Below, one piece after another: positions 7,144-14,356 of a DNA stretch of 18,852 nucleotides. The position numbers and the translations under genes are program-made. Origin of the DNA: an uncultured Collinsella sp. (GTDB lineage Bacteria > Actinomycetota > Coriobacteriia > Coriobacteriales > Coriobacteriaceae); assembly GCA_902489855.1 (NCBI GenBank), contig CABUBS010000015.1, forward strand, positions 1-18,852, in the 5' to 3' direction. Numbering within the stretch: position 1 is the first letter of the stretch; every line of letters begins with the position of its first letter. Below the pieces are notes generated by a model, which saw nothing but the letters and a program-made list of their open reading frames with translations, ran no database searches and was not told where the DNA came from.

Positions 7144-7440
7144 ATGGGGAGCAAAAAGCGAGCCGCTTGGTCAAAAGCCAAAAGCGAGTTTTTGGGCGCT
7201 GCCACGGGCGGCGATATGAGCGACCTGTTTGCGCGCGAAGACGAGCGCCGCGACGCCCTGAACGCCGAGCGCGACGAGGCCTGGCGCTACAAATCGTGCG
7301 AACGCAAAAACCGTTACGACACGCGCGCCGAGGCCGAGGCAGTTATGGCCGACTGCGAAAGCCGCGGGCGGCGCGGTTTGGCCTGCTACAAATGCGAATA
7401 CTGCGGCGGCTGGCACCTGACATCGCACCCTTGGAAATAG
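7144..7440 (+). CDS. Small zinc-ribbon-like hypothetical protein
   Basis: A 98-residue protein starting at the ATG at 7144, after GGAGAGGGG. The N-terminal half is charged and probably helical (KKRAAWSKAKSEF, then REDERRDALNAERDEAW). The C-terminal half holds Cys and His residues: SCERKNRY, ADCESRG, CYKCEYCGGWHLTSHPWK. The CxxCxxC...H arrangement suggests a metal-binding ribbon, and the YCGGWHLTS type of ending occurs in small uncharacterised bacterial and phage proteins. The frame is clean, with an ordinary ribosome-binding site and a divergent promoter region upstream. Function unknown; nucleic-acid binding is a guess. Confidence 0.7.
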   Translation: MGSKKRAAWSKAKSEFLGAATGGDMSDLFAREDERRDALNAERDEAWRYKSCERKNRYDTRAEAEAVMADCESRGRRGLACYKCEYCGGWHLTSHPWK

Positions 7441-7488
7441 GCACCGCATCGGCACGGCACCGACGGAGCGCCAACCATCGCACGCAAG

Positions 7489-8193
7489 CTACGGGCGCGG
7501 CGGCACCAAGACATCGTAACGAACGGCCTTGCCCGCAAGTTGATAGCTCGGCTTAACGCCGGCAAGCAGTGGCCCCTTCACCGGCCGCTTGATAACGACC
7601 TTGCGCGGACGCACCGCGAGCGCCGCCTCGACCAGCGTCTCCTCATCGGCGCACGGCTGCTCCAAATGATGCAGCAGTTGAAACTTCTTTTTGACCGCCG
7701 CGCTCTTGGTGCGCTCGGGGAACATGGGGTCTAGATATACCACATCGGGCGCGACGAGCTCGCCCTGCTCGACCAGCTCAGCCGTATGGCGAAGACCGGC
7801 GATGCTGTCCTCGCCCGCATGCAGGCGCATGCGCGCCACGGCATCCGCAAGCGCCGGATCGTCCGCCGCACGGTCCAAGGCATCCTGCAGCAGCGCCGCG
7901 ATTACACAGTCCTGCTCATACAAATCGACCGTAAAGCCCGCGGCAGCAAGCAGCAGCGAATCCTCGCCAAAACCTGCCGTGGCATCGATTGCCCACGGCT
8001 GTTCGACGCCTTTCGCGCGTGCGGCCTTCACCAGCAGCTCCTGTTGCAGGCGGCCCTGCTTGAGTCGTGGAAGCATGCGGGCAAAATCGGCTCGCAGCTC
8101 CATCGTGCCATCGGTGAGCGTGAGGCCCTCGGGCGTCCTGGTTAACTCGAGCCCAGCCGCCCGAGCAACAGAAAAGGGATCGACGACGCCCAT
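7489..8193 (-). CDS. rsmJ: RsmJ-like 16S rRNA methyltransferase
   Basis: A 234-residue class I SAM methyltransferase of the RsmJ (YhiQ) family, which makes m2G1516 in 16S rRNA in E. coli. The SAM motif IDATAGFGEDSLLLA lies at 69-83, an acidic strand end LYEQDCVIAALLQDAL at 91-106, the catalytic-type motif VYLDPMFPER at 152-161 followed by KSAAVKKK, and VIKRP at 200-204. The end GKAVRYDVL matches the family. The ATG at 8193 is chosen because AAGGAG sits 5 bp before it; a GTG at 8199 would overlap that ribosome-binding site. It is convergent with the zinc-ribbon gene and downstream of a small membrane-protein gene on the same strand. The target site in this organism is inferred. Confidence 0.85.
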   Translation of the reverse strand: MGVVDPFSVARAAGLELTRTPEGLTLTDGTMELRADFARMLPRLKQGRLQQELLVKAARAKGVEQPWAIDATAGFGEDSLLLAAAGFTVDLYEQDCVIAALLQDALDRAADDPALADAVARMRLHAGEDSIAGLRHTAELVEQGELVAPDVVYLDPMFPERTKSAAVKKKFQLLHHLEQPCADEETLVEAALAVRPRKVVIKRPVKGPLLAGVKPSYQLAGKAVRYDVLVPPRP

Positions 8194-8256
8194 GGGCACT
8201 CCTTAGCAAACAAAACGAATACATGGGCGCCATTCATGTCGGCACCCAACCGTCCG

Positions 8257-8400
8257 TTATTGTCCCACATGCGACATAGTCCACAGCATCCCAATGCAAA
8301 GCACCGCCATCAATCCCGTGCACACGGCAGCAATCACAGAATCACCCATGCGCCTTCCCAACGACCGCGGCTCACGCACTTGCCCTGCTCCGTACATCAT
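8257..8400 (-). CDS. 47-residue single-helix membrane protein
   Basis: A very short gene starting at ATG 8400, directly after a textbook AAGGAGG ribosome-binding site with about 5 bp spacing. The product starts MMYGAGQVREPRSLGRRMGD, a basic segment that should stay in the cytoplasm, followed by one hydrophobic helix (SVIAAVCTGLMAVLCIGMLW) and a short polar tail. The frame can be extended upstream, but those residues are not protein-like and bypass the ribosome-binding site. It lies 63 bp upstream of rsmJ on the same strand and may share its transcript. Function unknown. Confidence 0.65.
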   Translation of the reverse strand: MMYGAGQVREPRSLGRRMGDSVIAAVCTGLMAVLCIGMLWTMSHVGQ

Positions 8401-8555
8401 GACTCCTCCTTGAGACCAGCTCCTTGTTACGGCCTCATCATCGCAGCGCCGCACATGGGCTGCCATCGATTTGGCTTACGTCCAGCTTTCCTTTTTGAAA
8501 GGTTGGACCGTACAGGCAAGAGGCGCTTTCAAACGCATGCATCGCCCCGTTGAAC

Positions 8556-8561
8556 TACAAT
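8556..8561 (+). promoter_or_regulatory. Possible -10 box upstream of the four-helix membrane protein
   Basis: TACAAT about 70 bp before the ATG at 8630, in the context ACTACAATGTG. No convincing -35 box at 16-18 bp. The same hexamer occurs upstream of ung (13540) and, on the minus strand, of prfC (17635), which supports it as a local -10 style. Confidence 0.3.
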
Positions 8562-8629
8562 GTGCTTCACGATATGTGCCGCAACCTGGGTGCGACAGAT
8601 TCTCCGCGCCCACATCGAAAGGACCAGCT

Positions 8630-9031
8630 ATGAGCGCCGCTCGCAAGACACTCAAAATCCTTGCCCTGATTTATTTTGTTCTGGGCATCGCCAGTCTCGT
8701 CATTGGAATCGCCGGCATCGCGACCGGCAAGTTCGAGTCCACCTACGGATCGAATGCTATGCTCGCCGCGGTCGTGATTATCGCCAAGGGCCTCGTCGAT
8801 CTTGCCGCAGGTGTCGCGGGCATCAAGGGCGCCAACAAGCCTTCGCAGGTGGATGGCGCGTTTAAGCTCGGTATTGTTGCCGCAATCGCCACGATTGCAC
8901 AGGCCGTGCTCACGCTTCCCGCACTCGGCGGTGACGCTATCAACTATGGCGCCTTTGTCATCGTGGTGTACGACCTGTTCTTTGTTCAGCAGGCACATGA
9001 GGTTAAGGCCGAGAACAAGGACCGCCTGTAA
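8630..9031 (+). CDS. Four-helix integral membrane protein of unknown function
   Basis: A 133-residue membrane protein. The start is ATG 8630, with GAAAGGA 7 bp upstream; the open frame continues far upstream, but that part is not protein-like and crosses the promoter region. Four hydrophobic segments lie at about 8-28, 42-64, 76-96 and 104-121, with a short charged C-terminus (HEVKAENKDRL). The second helix contains VVIIAKGLVDLAAGVAGIKGA, rich in small residues, as in other small DUF-type membrane proteins. It is a single-gene unit ended by the hairpin at 9071-9106. No catalytic or transport motif is visible. Confidence 0.75.
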   Translation: MSAARKTLKILALIYFVLGIASLVIGIAGIATGKFESTYGSNAMLAAVVIIAKGLVDLAAGVAGIKGANKPSQVDGAFKLGIVAAIATIAQAVLTLPALGGDAINYGAFVIVVYDLFFVQQAHEVKAENKDRL

Positions 9032-9070
9032 GCGCTCGCTTCTCATAACCTCTGCAGCCAAGCAGCTAAA

Positions 9071-9106
9071 AAAGGGCCGATCGCGCAGCAACGCGGTCGG
9101 CCCTTT
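9071..9106. terminator. Bidirectional terminator between convergent genes
   Basis: Arms of 15 bp (9071-9085 and 9092-9106), paired except for one T-G position, around a 6-nt loop. The core is AAAGGGCCGA and TCGGCCCTTT. Read on the minus strand the stem is followed by a run of six T; on the plus strand the T-tract is only the TTT in the stem. It serves the membrane-protein gene ending at 9031 and probably rlmA ending at 9161. Confidence 0.8.
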
Positions 9107-9122
9107 ACGTTTGCCCAGATAA

Positions 9123-9159
9123 AACCTGTCAAAATAAACCTGTCCCTTTTTGGCAGGTT
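9123..9159. repeat. Short palindromic element, CTGTCCCTTT-core family, divergent copy 3
   Basis: Arms AACCTGTCAAAA (9123-9134) and TTTTGGCAGGTT (9148-9159) pair with one wobble. The internal CTGTCCCTTT core is the same as in the copies at 515 and 4243, although the arm tips differ. It begins 1 bp after the rlmA stop codon (minus-strand TAA at 9161-9163). Confidence 0.7.
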
Positions 9160-9160
9160 G

Positions 9161-9976
9161 TTAGCTGTGGCGGTACTCGGCGATGATGAAGTCGATATCG
9201 GTCTGAAGCGTGTCCAAGTTTGCCAGGCGCTCTTTGTCGGCAGGGCGCGTGCGGTAGTAGTACGGCGTCATCTGGAACACCGCCTCGATGTCAGCCTGGG
9301 TCTGGAGCGTAATGTTCGCAGACACCCGCCGCGTTCCGACCAACTCAAGCTCGGTAGTCTTCGGCAGCTTCTCGTCATTGAGATATGGCGTGTCGTAGAG
9401 TACCTCCTTGAGCCCAAACAGATGACGGGCGCCCGGCACCACGGTATAGAGCGAGCCCTCCGGCGCCAGCACGCGGGCAAACTCGCGCTCGTTAAAGGGA
9501 GCGAAAAGCTCGGTCACCATATCGAAGGCGCCGTCCGCCACGGGGATGTCCTTCATGTTGGCCACGAAGTAGGTCGCATCGCCGCGCTTGGCGGCAAGGC
9601 GCACCATCTCTTTGCCCAGGTCAAAGCCGTAAGCATCCACGCCCGGCACCGCGCCCATGGCGCTGGTGTAATAGCCCTCGCCGCAGCAAATATCGAGCAG
9701 CGTCATGGGACCATTCGCAGACGCAGCGCGCCCAGTCGTCCGCTCGTGCACCAGCTCGACCATCGCATCGCGCAACGGCGCGTAGTATCCACGGTTCAGA
9801 AAGTCACGGCGGCTGCGCGCCTGCGACTTGGGATCGCCCATGGAGTCGCCACTCTTGGACGAGCGCAGTAAGTACAGATAGCCCTCGCGCGCACGGTCAA
9901 ACCGGTGTCCGCCCGCGCATGCAGCACCGCGCTCGTCGTCCACCAACGGTTCATGGCAAACGGGACACAACAACAT
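9161..9976 (-). CDS. rlmA: 23S rRNA (guanine-N1)-methyltransferase RlmA family
   Basis: A 271-residue enzyme, close to the 269 of E. coli RlmA. The N-terminal zinc site is complete: Cys4, Cys7, Cys20 and His24 in CPVC...CAGGHRFDRAREGYLYLL. A class I SAM-binding motif LLDICCGEGYY follows at 93-103, with the acidic residue of DAYGFDLGKEMV after it and an NMKDIPVADGAFDMV region. The family methylates N1 of G745 (RlmAI, Gram-negative) or G748 (RlmAII/TlrB, mostly Gram-positive) in 23S rRNA at the nascent-peptide tunnel. An actinobacterial origin would favour the G748 type, but the sequence alone does not settle this. AAGGAG lies 5 bp before the ATG. It is divergent from the MATE gene, with a large palindrome between them. 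Confidence 0.9.
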   Translation of the reverse strand: MLLCPVCHEPLVDDERGAACAGGHRFDRAREGYLYLLRSSKSGDSMGDPKSQARSRRDFLNRGYYAPLRDAMVELVHERTTGRAASANGPMTLLDICCGEGYYTSAMGAVPGVDAYGFDLGKEMVRLAAKRGDATYFVANMKDIPVADGAFDMVTELFAPFNEREFARVLAPEGSLYTVVPGARHLFGLKEVLYDTPYLNDEKLPKTTELELVGTRRVSANITLQTQADIEAVFQMTPYYYRTRPADKERLANLDTLQTDIDFIIAEYRHS

Positions 9977-10032
9977 GGCAACTCCTTAGCGCGGACTACA
10001 CAACGCCCACCATTGTCGCACGCCTTCCACAC

Positions 10033-10090
10033 CTAGTCATTGGGGACGTTCTTAAATGATTAGTCGTTTAAGAACGTCCCCAATGACTAG
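10033..10090. repeat. Perfect 24-bp-arm palindrome, GGGGACGTTCTTAAA family
   Basis: The left arm 10033-10056 and right arm 10067-10090 are exact reverse complements around a 10-nt loop. The arm core is TTGGGGACGTTCTTAAA. It lies between the divergent starts of rlmA (9976) and the MATE gene (10155), with no T-tract after either side. The GGGGACGTTC motif is a recurrent intergenic-palindrome type in bacteria, from memory often linked to REP-associated transposases. The sequence differs from the CTGTCCCTTT elements in this window. Confidence 0.85.
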
Positions 10091-10154
10091 TCGATTAGGA
10101 GTATCATCATCTGCGCAAATAAGCACGAAAGAGCATGTTAGAGATTGAGAGCGT

Positions 10155-11537
10155 ATGGCTGATACCGCATCTAAGCACATTGACATGACCACCGGATCGC
10201 TTTGGCACAATATTCCCCTGTTCGCCTTCCCCGTGGCCGCCACGAGCATCTTGGAGCAGCTGTCGAACCTCATCGCCACGGTCATCATCGGTAACTTCTC
10301 GGGCGACCAGGGAACCCTCGCCATGGCGGCGGTCGGCTCCAATGTTCCGCTTACCAGTCTTATGCTCAACCTGTTTATCGGCATGTCGCTTGGCTCCAAC
10401 GTGGTCATCGCCAACGCTATCGGCCGCAACGATCAGAACATGGTCAAACGCGCCGTCCATACCTCGATTTTAATGGCGCTCGTGGGCTTTGTCGTCATCG
10501 CACTGGGCGAGATCTTTGCCGAGCCCATGCTCGCCGCGCTCAATGTTCCCGCCGAAACCATGCCGCTCGCTTCGCTCTACCTGCGCGTCTTTTTGCTCAG
10601 CCTGCCCTCGATCTTGCTCTACAACTTTGAGGCCGCGATTTTCCGCTCCGTCGGCATCACCCGCATGCCGCTGCAGGCGCTTGCTGTGTCCACCGTCCTC
10701 AACATTGGCCTGGACCTCATCTTTGTCCCCATACTCCACTGGGGCGTCGCGGGCGTCGCCATCGCCACCGCCATCGCCTACACCGTCAGCGCCGCTACAC
10801 TCTTTATCCGCCTGCTCAAGACCGACTCCGTCGTCCGCGTCACCCCACGCGACCTGGCTATCGACCCCGTCGCCCTCAAGCGCATCGTCAAGATCGGCCT
10901 GCCCGCCGGCATCCAAAGCGCCGTCTTTGCCGTCGCCAACATCATCATCCAGTCCGCCATCAACAGCCTGGGCACAGAGGTCATGGCGGCATCGAGCGCC
11001 GCCATGAGCCTAGAGTACGTGTGCTACAACCTGCTCAACAGCTTTAGCCAGGCCTTCACCACCTTTGTGGGACAAAACCACGGTGCCCGCCAGATCGACC
11101 GCTGCACCAAGACGCTCAAGGTCTGCCTGGTCGAAGGCGGTATCGTTGCCCTCACCACGATTATCGTTATTGTCGGCCTCGGGCGCGAAATCCTATCGCT
11201 GTTCAACAGCGATCCCAACATCGTCTCGATCGGCTATATCCGCGTGTGCTCGATTTTCCCGGCGTACGCCTTTAGCATGTTCTACGAAAACATGTCCGGT
11301 TACCTGCGCGGCTTTGGTATCTCGCTCATGCCCGCCCTCATCACCATGATCTGTGTCTGCGGCATCCGCTTCTATTGGGTGTTCTGCGTGTTCCCGCACT
11401 TCCGCACCTTTGCGAACATCATGATGGTCTACCCCATCAGCCTGGGCACCACGGCGTTCTTTATGGTCGTGGCGGTATTACTCTGCCACCCGGCACGCAC
11501 CTATCGCGCCGCCCAAGCCAAAGCGACAGCCCGCTAA
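10155..11537 (+). CDS. MATE-family multidrug/cation exporter
   Basis: A 460-residue polytopic protein with about twelve hydrophobic segments in two homologous halves. It begins GSLWHNIPLFAFPVAATSIL, a typical MATE N-terminus, and continues with LSNLIATVIIGNF and the motif LGSNVVIANAIGR. The second half starts at KIGLPAGIQSAVFAVANIIIQSAIN, with FVGQNHGARQ as the repeat-2 counterpart. Members use a sodium or proton gradient to expel organic cations or drugs through the inner membrane; the substrate here is unknown. The ribosome-binding site is weak (GAGAG). It is a single-gene unit, convergent with lysR after a 27-bp gap. Confidence 0.9.
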   Translation: MADTASKHIDMTTGSLWHNIPLFAFPVAATSILEQLSNLIATVIIGNFSGDQGTLAMAAVGSNVPLTSLMLNLFIGMSLGSNVVIANAIGRNDQNMVKRAVHTSILMALVGFVVIALGEIFAEPMLAALNVPAETMPLASLYLRVFLLSLPSILLYNFEAAIFRSVGITRMPLQALAVSTVLNIGLDLIFVPILHWGVAGVAIATAIAYTVSAATLFIRLLKTDSVVRVTPRDLAIDPVALKRIVKIGLPAGIQSAVFAVANIIIQSAINSLGTEVMAASSAAMSLEYVCYNLLNSFSQAFTTFVGQNHGARQIDRCTKTLKVCLVEGGIVALTTIIVIVGLGREILSLFNSDPNIVSIGYIRVCSIFPAYAFSMFYENMSGYLRGFGISLMPALITMICVCGIRFYWVFCVFPHFRTFANIMMVYPISLGTTAFFMVVAVLLCHPARTYRAAQAKATAR

Positions 11538-11564
11538 ACACCGCACTCAACGCCACGCCAGTCA

Positions 11565-12431
11565 TTAATTGACAATATGCGAGCTCATATAGTCGATAAA
11601 GCGCCTCGTGGCGATGGGCATGGTGTCCCAGCTGCGCCAGGCGGCCACCACGTCACGCGAGGGGGCATGCACGATGGGACGTACGCGAATATCGGCCCGC
11701 ATGCCCTCAACGGTACGGCGATACAGCATACTCACACCTAGGCCCTCCTCCACCATCGCCATGATGGTGTAGTCGTCGGTCACCTCGCTCGTCACGTGCG
11801 GCGACAGCCCATGCGCCGCGAATGCATCGAGCACCAGGCTCTGTTCGCCCTCATCCAGCAGCACAAACGGCTCGGTCGCCAGATCGGCGAGCGTCACCTT
11901 TTCCTTTGCCGCCAGCGGATGCGCAGCCGGTAACAGCGCCACCAACTCATCGTGATAGACCACGCGTTTCTCGAGCCCAGCGGTAAATCCGCGCGCCGTA
12001 AAGCAAAAATCAACCACGCCATCGTGCACCCACTGGGCGTTGCGCGTGTAATCACCCTGCTTGAGGGTAAAGTGCACGCCCGGGTGCAGGGCCCCAAAAT
12101 CGCGGATCACACGTGGCAACACGGTTCGACTCACGTTGGTAAACGTCGCGATACGAATATCGGTCGAGGAGAGCCCCAGCAGCTCCTGGCGCTTGCCCTC
12201 GAGCTCGGCCTCGGCGGTCACAATCTGGCGCAGGTACGGCAGATATTGTTTACCGTCGCGCGTAAGTGAGACACCCTGCTTGCCGCGCTCGATAAGCGTG
12301 GTGCCCAGCTCGCGCTCGAGCGCCTTGACGGCCTGGCTCACCGCACTTTGCGTATAGCCCAGCTCGTCCGCCGCGCGTTTCAGACTGCCGCAATCGACCA
12401 CCATACAAACAATCTGATACCGCGATGCCAT
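11565..12431 (-). CDS. LysR-family transcriptional regulator
   Basis: A 288-residue LTTR. The N-terminal winged helix-turn-helix is clear: YQIVCMVVDCGSLKRAADEL, then GYTQSAVSQAVKALERELG, TTLIERGKQGVSLT and GKQYL, within the first 65 residues. The rest is a periplasmic-binding-protein-like effector domain: DIRIATFTNVSRTVLPRVI, the LPAAHPLAAKEKVTL segment and GLGVSMLYRRTVEGM. GGAGG precedes the ATG by 4 bp. It is divergent from the EamA transporter gene, 158 bp away, and most likely controls it and itself. The ligand is unknown. Confidence 0.93.
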   Translation of the reverse strand: MASRYQIVCMVVDCGSLKRAADELGYTQSAVSQAVKALERELGTTLIERGKQGVSLTRDGKQYLPYLRQIVTAEAELEGKRQELLGLSSTDIRIATFTNVSRTVLPRVIRDFGALHPGVHFTLKQGDYTRNAQWVHDGVVDFCFTARGFTAGLEKRVVYHDELVALLPAAHPLAAKEKVTLADLATEPFVLLDEGEQSLVLDAFAAHGLSPHVTSEVTDDYTIMAMVEEGLGVSMLYRRTVEGMRADIRVRPIVHAPSRDVVAAWRSWDTMPIATRRFIDYMSSHIVN

Positions 12432-12589
12432 CGTGCCTCCGCATCAATGCAGCCGTAAAACGTTTTGCCAGCGCTTTTCGTGCCTACTTTAGCATTTCTT
12501 AATCATACTGAAGATACATTCGCTTTACTACATCCACATCTGGGAGCAGAATCCTTTGTGCGAAACCGTTCTGTAACAAAAGGAGTCCC
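12432..12589. promoter_or_regulatory. Divergent lysR / EamA control region
   Basis: This 158-bp gap separates divergent start codons. It contains a 10-bp palindrome AAAACGTTTT (12457-12466) and an inverted repeat TCTT-N10-AAGA (12497-12514) that loosely fits the T-N11-A arrangement of LysR binding sites. It is AT-rich relative to the genes. The exact -10 and -35 boxes cannot be fixed. AAAAGGAG is the ribosome-binding site of the EamA gene. Confidence 0.35.
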
Positions 12590-13492
12590 ATGGATCGCAA
12601 AAAAGCAATCGCGCTCTCATTTTCCGTTCCCGTCGCATGGGGCTTTTCGTACCCCCTCATGAAGATCGGCATGGACAGCATGAACGCCACGAGCATCGTT
12701 GCGTTGCGCTGCATCATCGCCTTTGTGGCCTGCCTGCTGCTCTTCCACAAGCGCGCGTTCCGCATCAACCGCGACCTTATGGTCCGCGCCGCCATCATCG
12801 GCGCCATTATGGCAACCGAGCTCACTTGCATGTGCCTGGGCTCCAGCCTCACCTCCGCCTCCACCGCCGGCTTTTTGCAAAGCCTGACAGTCGTGATCGT
12901 GCCGTTTGCCAACGCCGCCCTGCTGCGCCGTGCCCCCGAGCGCAAAGTGCTCGTCGGCACCGCCATCGTCACCTGTGGTATGTTGCTGCTCTCGGGCGCC
13001 GACTTCACCAGCCTGAATCCCGGTGCGATCATCATGCTGCTCTCGGCCTTTATCTATGCCAGTCACATTATCGTGGCCAAGCGCTTTGTCGAAGAAGTCG
13101 ACCCGCTGGCTCTGGGCGTTTGGCAGCTGGGCTTCGGCGGCTTATTCTCGGGTATCGCCGCATTCACCTTTGGCGGTTTCACACTTCCAGGCACGCCGGG
13201 CGAGATCGTGGTCGTCGTCGCACTCGCACTCATCTGCTCTGCCTATGGCTTTATCACCCAGACGCTCGTGCAGCCCCACGTGCCCGCTGAGACCACCGGC
13301 TTTGCCTTCTCGCTCGAGCCGGTCTGCTCCGCCGTCTTTTCGTTCTTCTTGGTCGGCGAGGTCCTGAGCCCCATCGCCTTCCTGGGTGCAGCTCTCATCC
13401 TCACCGGCGTCATGGTGGCAACCGTCGAGCTTCCGCGCCTTCGCGCGCATGGACAGGCTCGCATGGCAGGAGCGCCCGAGCAAGTCTCGTAG
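12590..13492 (+). CDS. EamA/DMT-family transporter
   Basis: A 300-residue member of the drug/metabolite transporter superfamily with about ten hydrophobic helices in two EamA repeats. Typical marks are PVAWGFSYPLMKIG in helix 1, RCIIAFVACLLLF, LTSASTAGFLQSLTVVIVP in helix 4, and the second-repeat counterpart TTGFAFSLEPVCSAVFSFFL plus a final GAALILTGV helix. AAAAGGAG lies 5 bp before the ATG. Members move amino acids, purines or other metabolites across the inner membrane, usually outward. The divergent LysR gene points to ligand-controlled expression. Substrate not predictable. Confidence 0.9.
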   Translation: MDRKKAIALSFSVPVAWGFSYPLMKIGMDSMNATSIVALRCIIAFVACLLLFHKRAFRINRDLMVRAAIIGAIMATELTCMCLGSSLTSASTAGFLQSLTVVIVPFANAALLRRAPERKVLVGTAIVTCGMLLLSGADFTSLNPGAIIMLLSAFIYASHIIVAKRFVEEVDPLALGVWQLGFGGLFSGIAAFTFGGFTLPGTPGEIVVVVALALICSAYGFITQTLVQPHVPAETTGFAFSLEPVCSAVFSFFLVGEVLSPIAFLGAALILTGVMVATVELPRLRAHGQARMAGAPEQVS

Positions 13493-13519
13493 ACCCCACT
13501 CTTCATACAGCCGCGGCAT

Positions 13520-13564
13520 AAAGGCAACCGGTGCGCCTTTACAATAGATGCCAACAGAGCATCT
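13520..13564 (+). promoter_or_regulatory. Possible ung promoter and leader hairpins
   Basis: TACAAT at 13540-13545 is a good -10 without a strong -35. It sits at the edge of a small hairpin AAAGGC...GCCTTT (13520-13540). A second hairpin AGATGC...GCATCT (13546-13564) lies in the predicted leader, just before the AAAGGAG ribosome-binding site of ung. This would separate ung expression from the EamA gene upstream. Confidence 0.35.
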
Positions 13565-13580
13565 GCCATAAAGGAGCCCC

Positions 13581-14306
13581 ATGGACACCGCAACTCGCGA
13601 CCGCAACATAGCAACTTGGTTGGGCGATGCGCCGCAGCCGGTGCGTGAAACCACGGACCAGCTGCTCGAGCGCATCGCCCTTTTGCGTGCCGAGCAGACC
13701 ATCTATCCGGCACAAGACGACATTCTCAATGCCCTCGCCTACACGCCGGCCGACCAAGTCAAGGTCGTTATCTTGGGCCAGGATCCCTATCACGGGCCCA
13801 ACCAAGCCATGGGACTGTCATTCTCGGTTCCCGCGACGCAGACCAGGCTGCCGCCGAGCCTACGCAACATCTATAAGGAACTCAATGCCGATCTTGGCTG
13901 CCCCATTCCTGCCACGGGCGACCTAACGCCATGGGCGCAGCAGGGCGTTCTGCTCCTTAACACTACGCTCACCGTACGCGAGCATGCCGCCAATTCGCAT
14001 GCCAAGCTGGGCTGGAGTACCTTAACCGACTACGTTATCGAACGCTGCTGCCAGCTGCCCCAACCGGTAGTCTTTTTGGCGTGGGGACGCTTTGCCCAGC
14101 AGATGGTCGAGGCCAAGCTCGCCGCAACCGGCGCGGGCAAGGCGACCGGCAAGTTCTGCCTGGCCTCCACGCACCCCTCGCCGCTTTCGGCCAACCGGGC
14201 CACGGCGGAGCTCCCCGCTTTTATGGGGTCGCGCCCCTTCTCCGCTGCCAATCGGCTACTCAAACAGCACGGCTCGACGCCCGTCAACTGGGCTTGCCTC
14301 GGCTAA
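13581..14306 (+). CDS. ung: Uracil-DNA glycosylase
   Basis: Family 1 UDG, 241 residues, which removes uracil from DNA as the first step of base excision repair. All key motifs are intact: the water-activating GQDPYHG at 66-72 (Asp68), FSVP at 81-84, LLLNTTLTVR at 124-133, and the minor-groove loop HPSPLS at 198-203 (His198). The length is normal for the family. AAAGGAG precedes the ATG. The gene ends shortly before a terminator shared with the convergent SDR gene. Fully functional by appearance. Confidence 0.97.
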   Translation: MDTATRDRNIATWLGDAPQPVRETTDQLLERIALLRAEQTIYPAQDDILNALAYTPADQVKVVILGQDPYHGPNQAMGLSFSVPATQTRLPPSLRNIYKELNADLGCPIPATGDLTPWAQQGVLLLNTTLTVREHAANSHAKLGWSTLTDYVIERCCQLPQPVVFLAWGRFAQQMVEAKLAATGAGKATGKFCLASTHPSPLSANRATAELPAFMGSRPFSAANRLLKQHGSTPVNWACLG

Positions 14307-14321
14307 AAATCGATACATCAA

Positions 14322-14355
14322 AAACGCGCCCGACAGCTTTCCATCGGGCGCGTTT
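14322..14355. terminator. Terminator between ung and the SDR gene
   Basis: Perfect 12-bp arms AAACGCGCCCGA (14322-14333) and TCGGGCGCGTTT (14344-14355) around a 10-nt loop. On the minus strand it is followed by a run of T, so it ends the VUT-SDR operon, whose stop codon is only 1 bp away. On the plus strand it ends in TTT and probably also serves ung. Confidence 0.8.
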
Positions 14356-14356
14356 C

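Noticed and set aside
8471..8629. Upstream extension of the four-helix membrane protein
   Set aside because: The ATG at 8630 has a good ribosome-binding site and starts the hydrophobic pattern; the upstream 53 codons are not protein-like and cover the promoter region.
9071..9106. The hairpin as another member of the CTGTCCCTTT repeat family
   Set aside because: It lacks the core, has a T-run on one side and lies between convergent genes; an ordinary terminator explains it.
515..10090. The palindromes as a CRISPR array
   Set aside because: The copies are kilobases apart, self-complementary and placed at gene ends, with no regular spacers and no cas genes.
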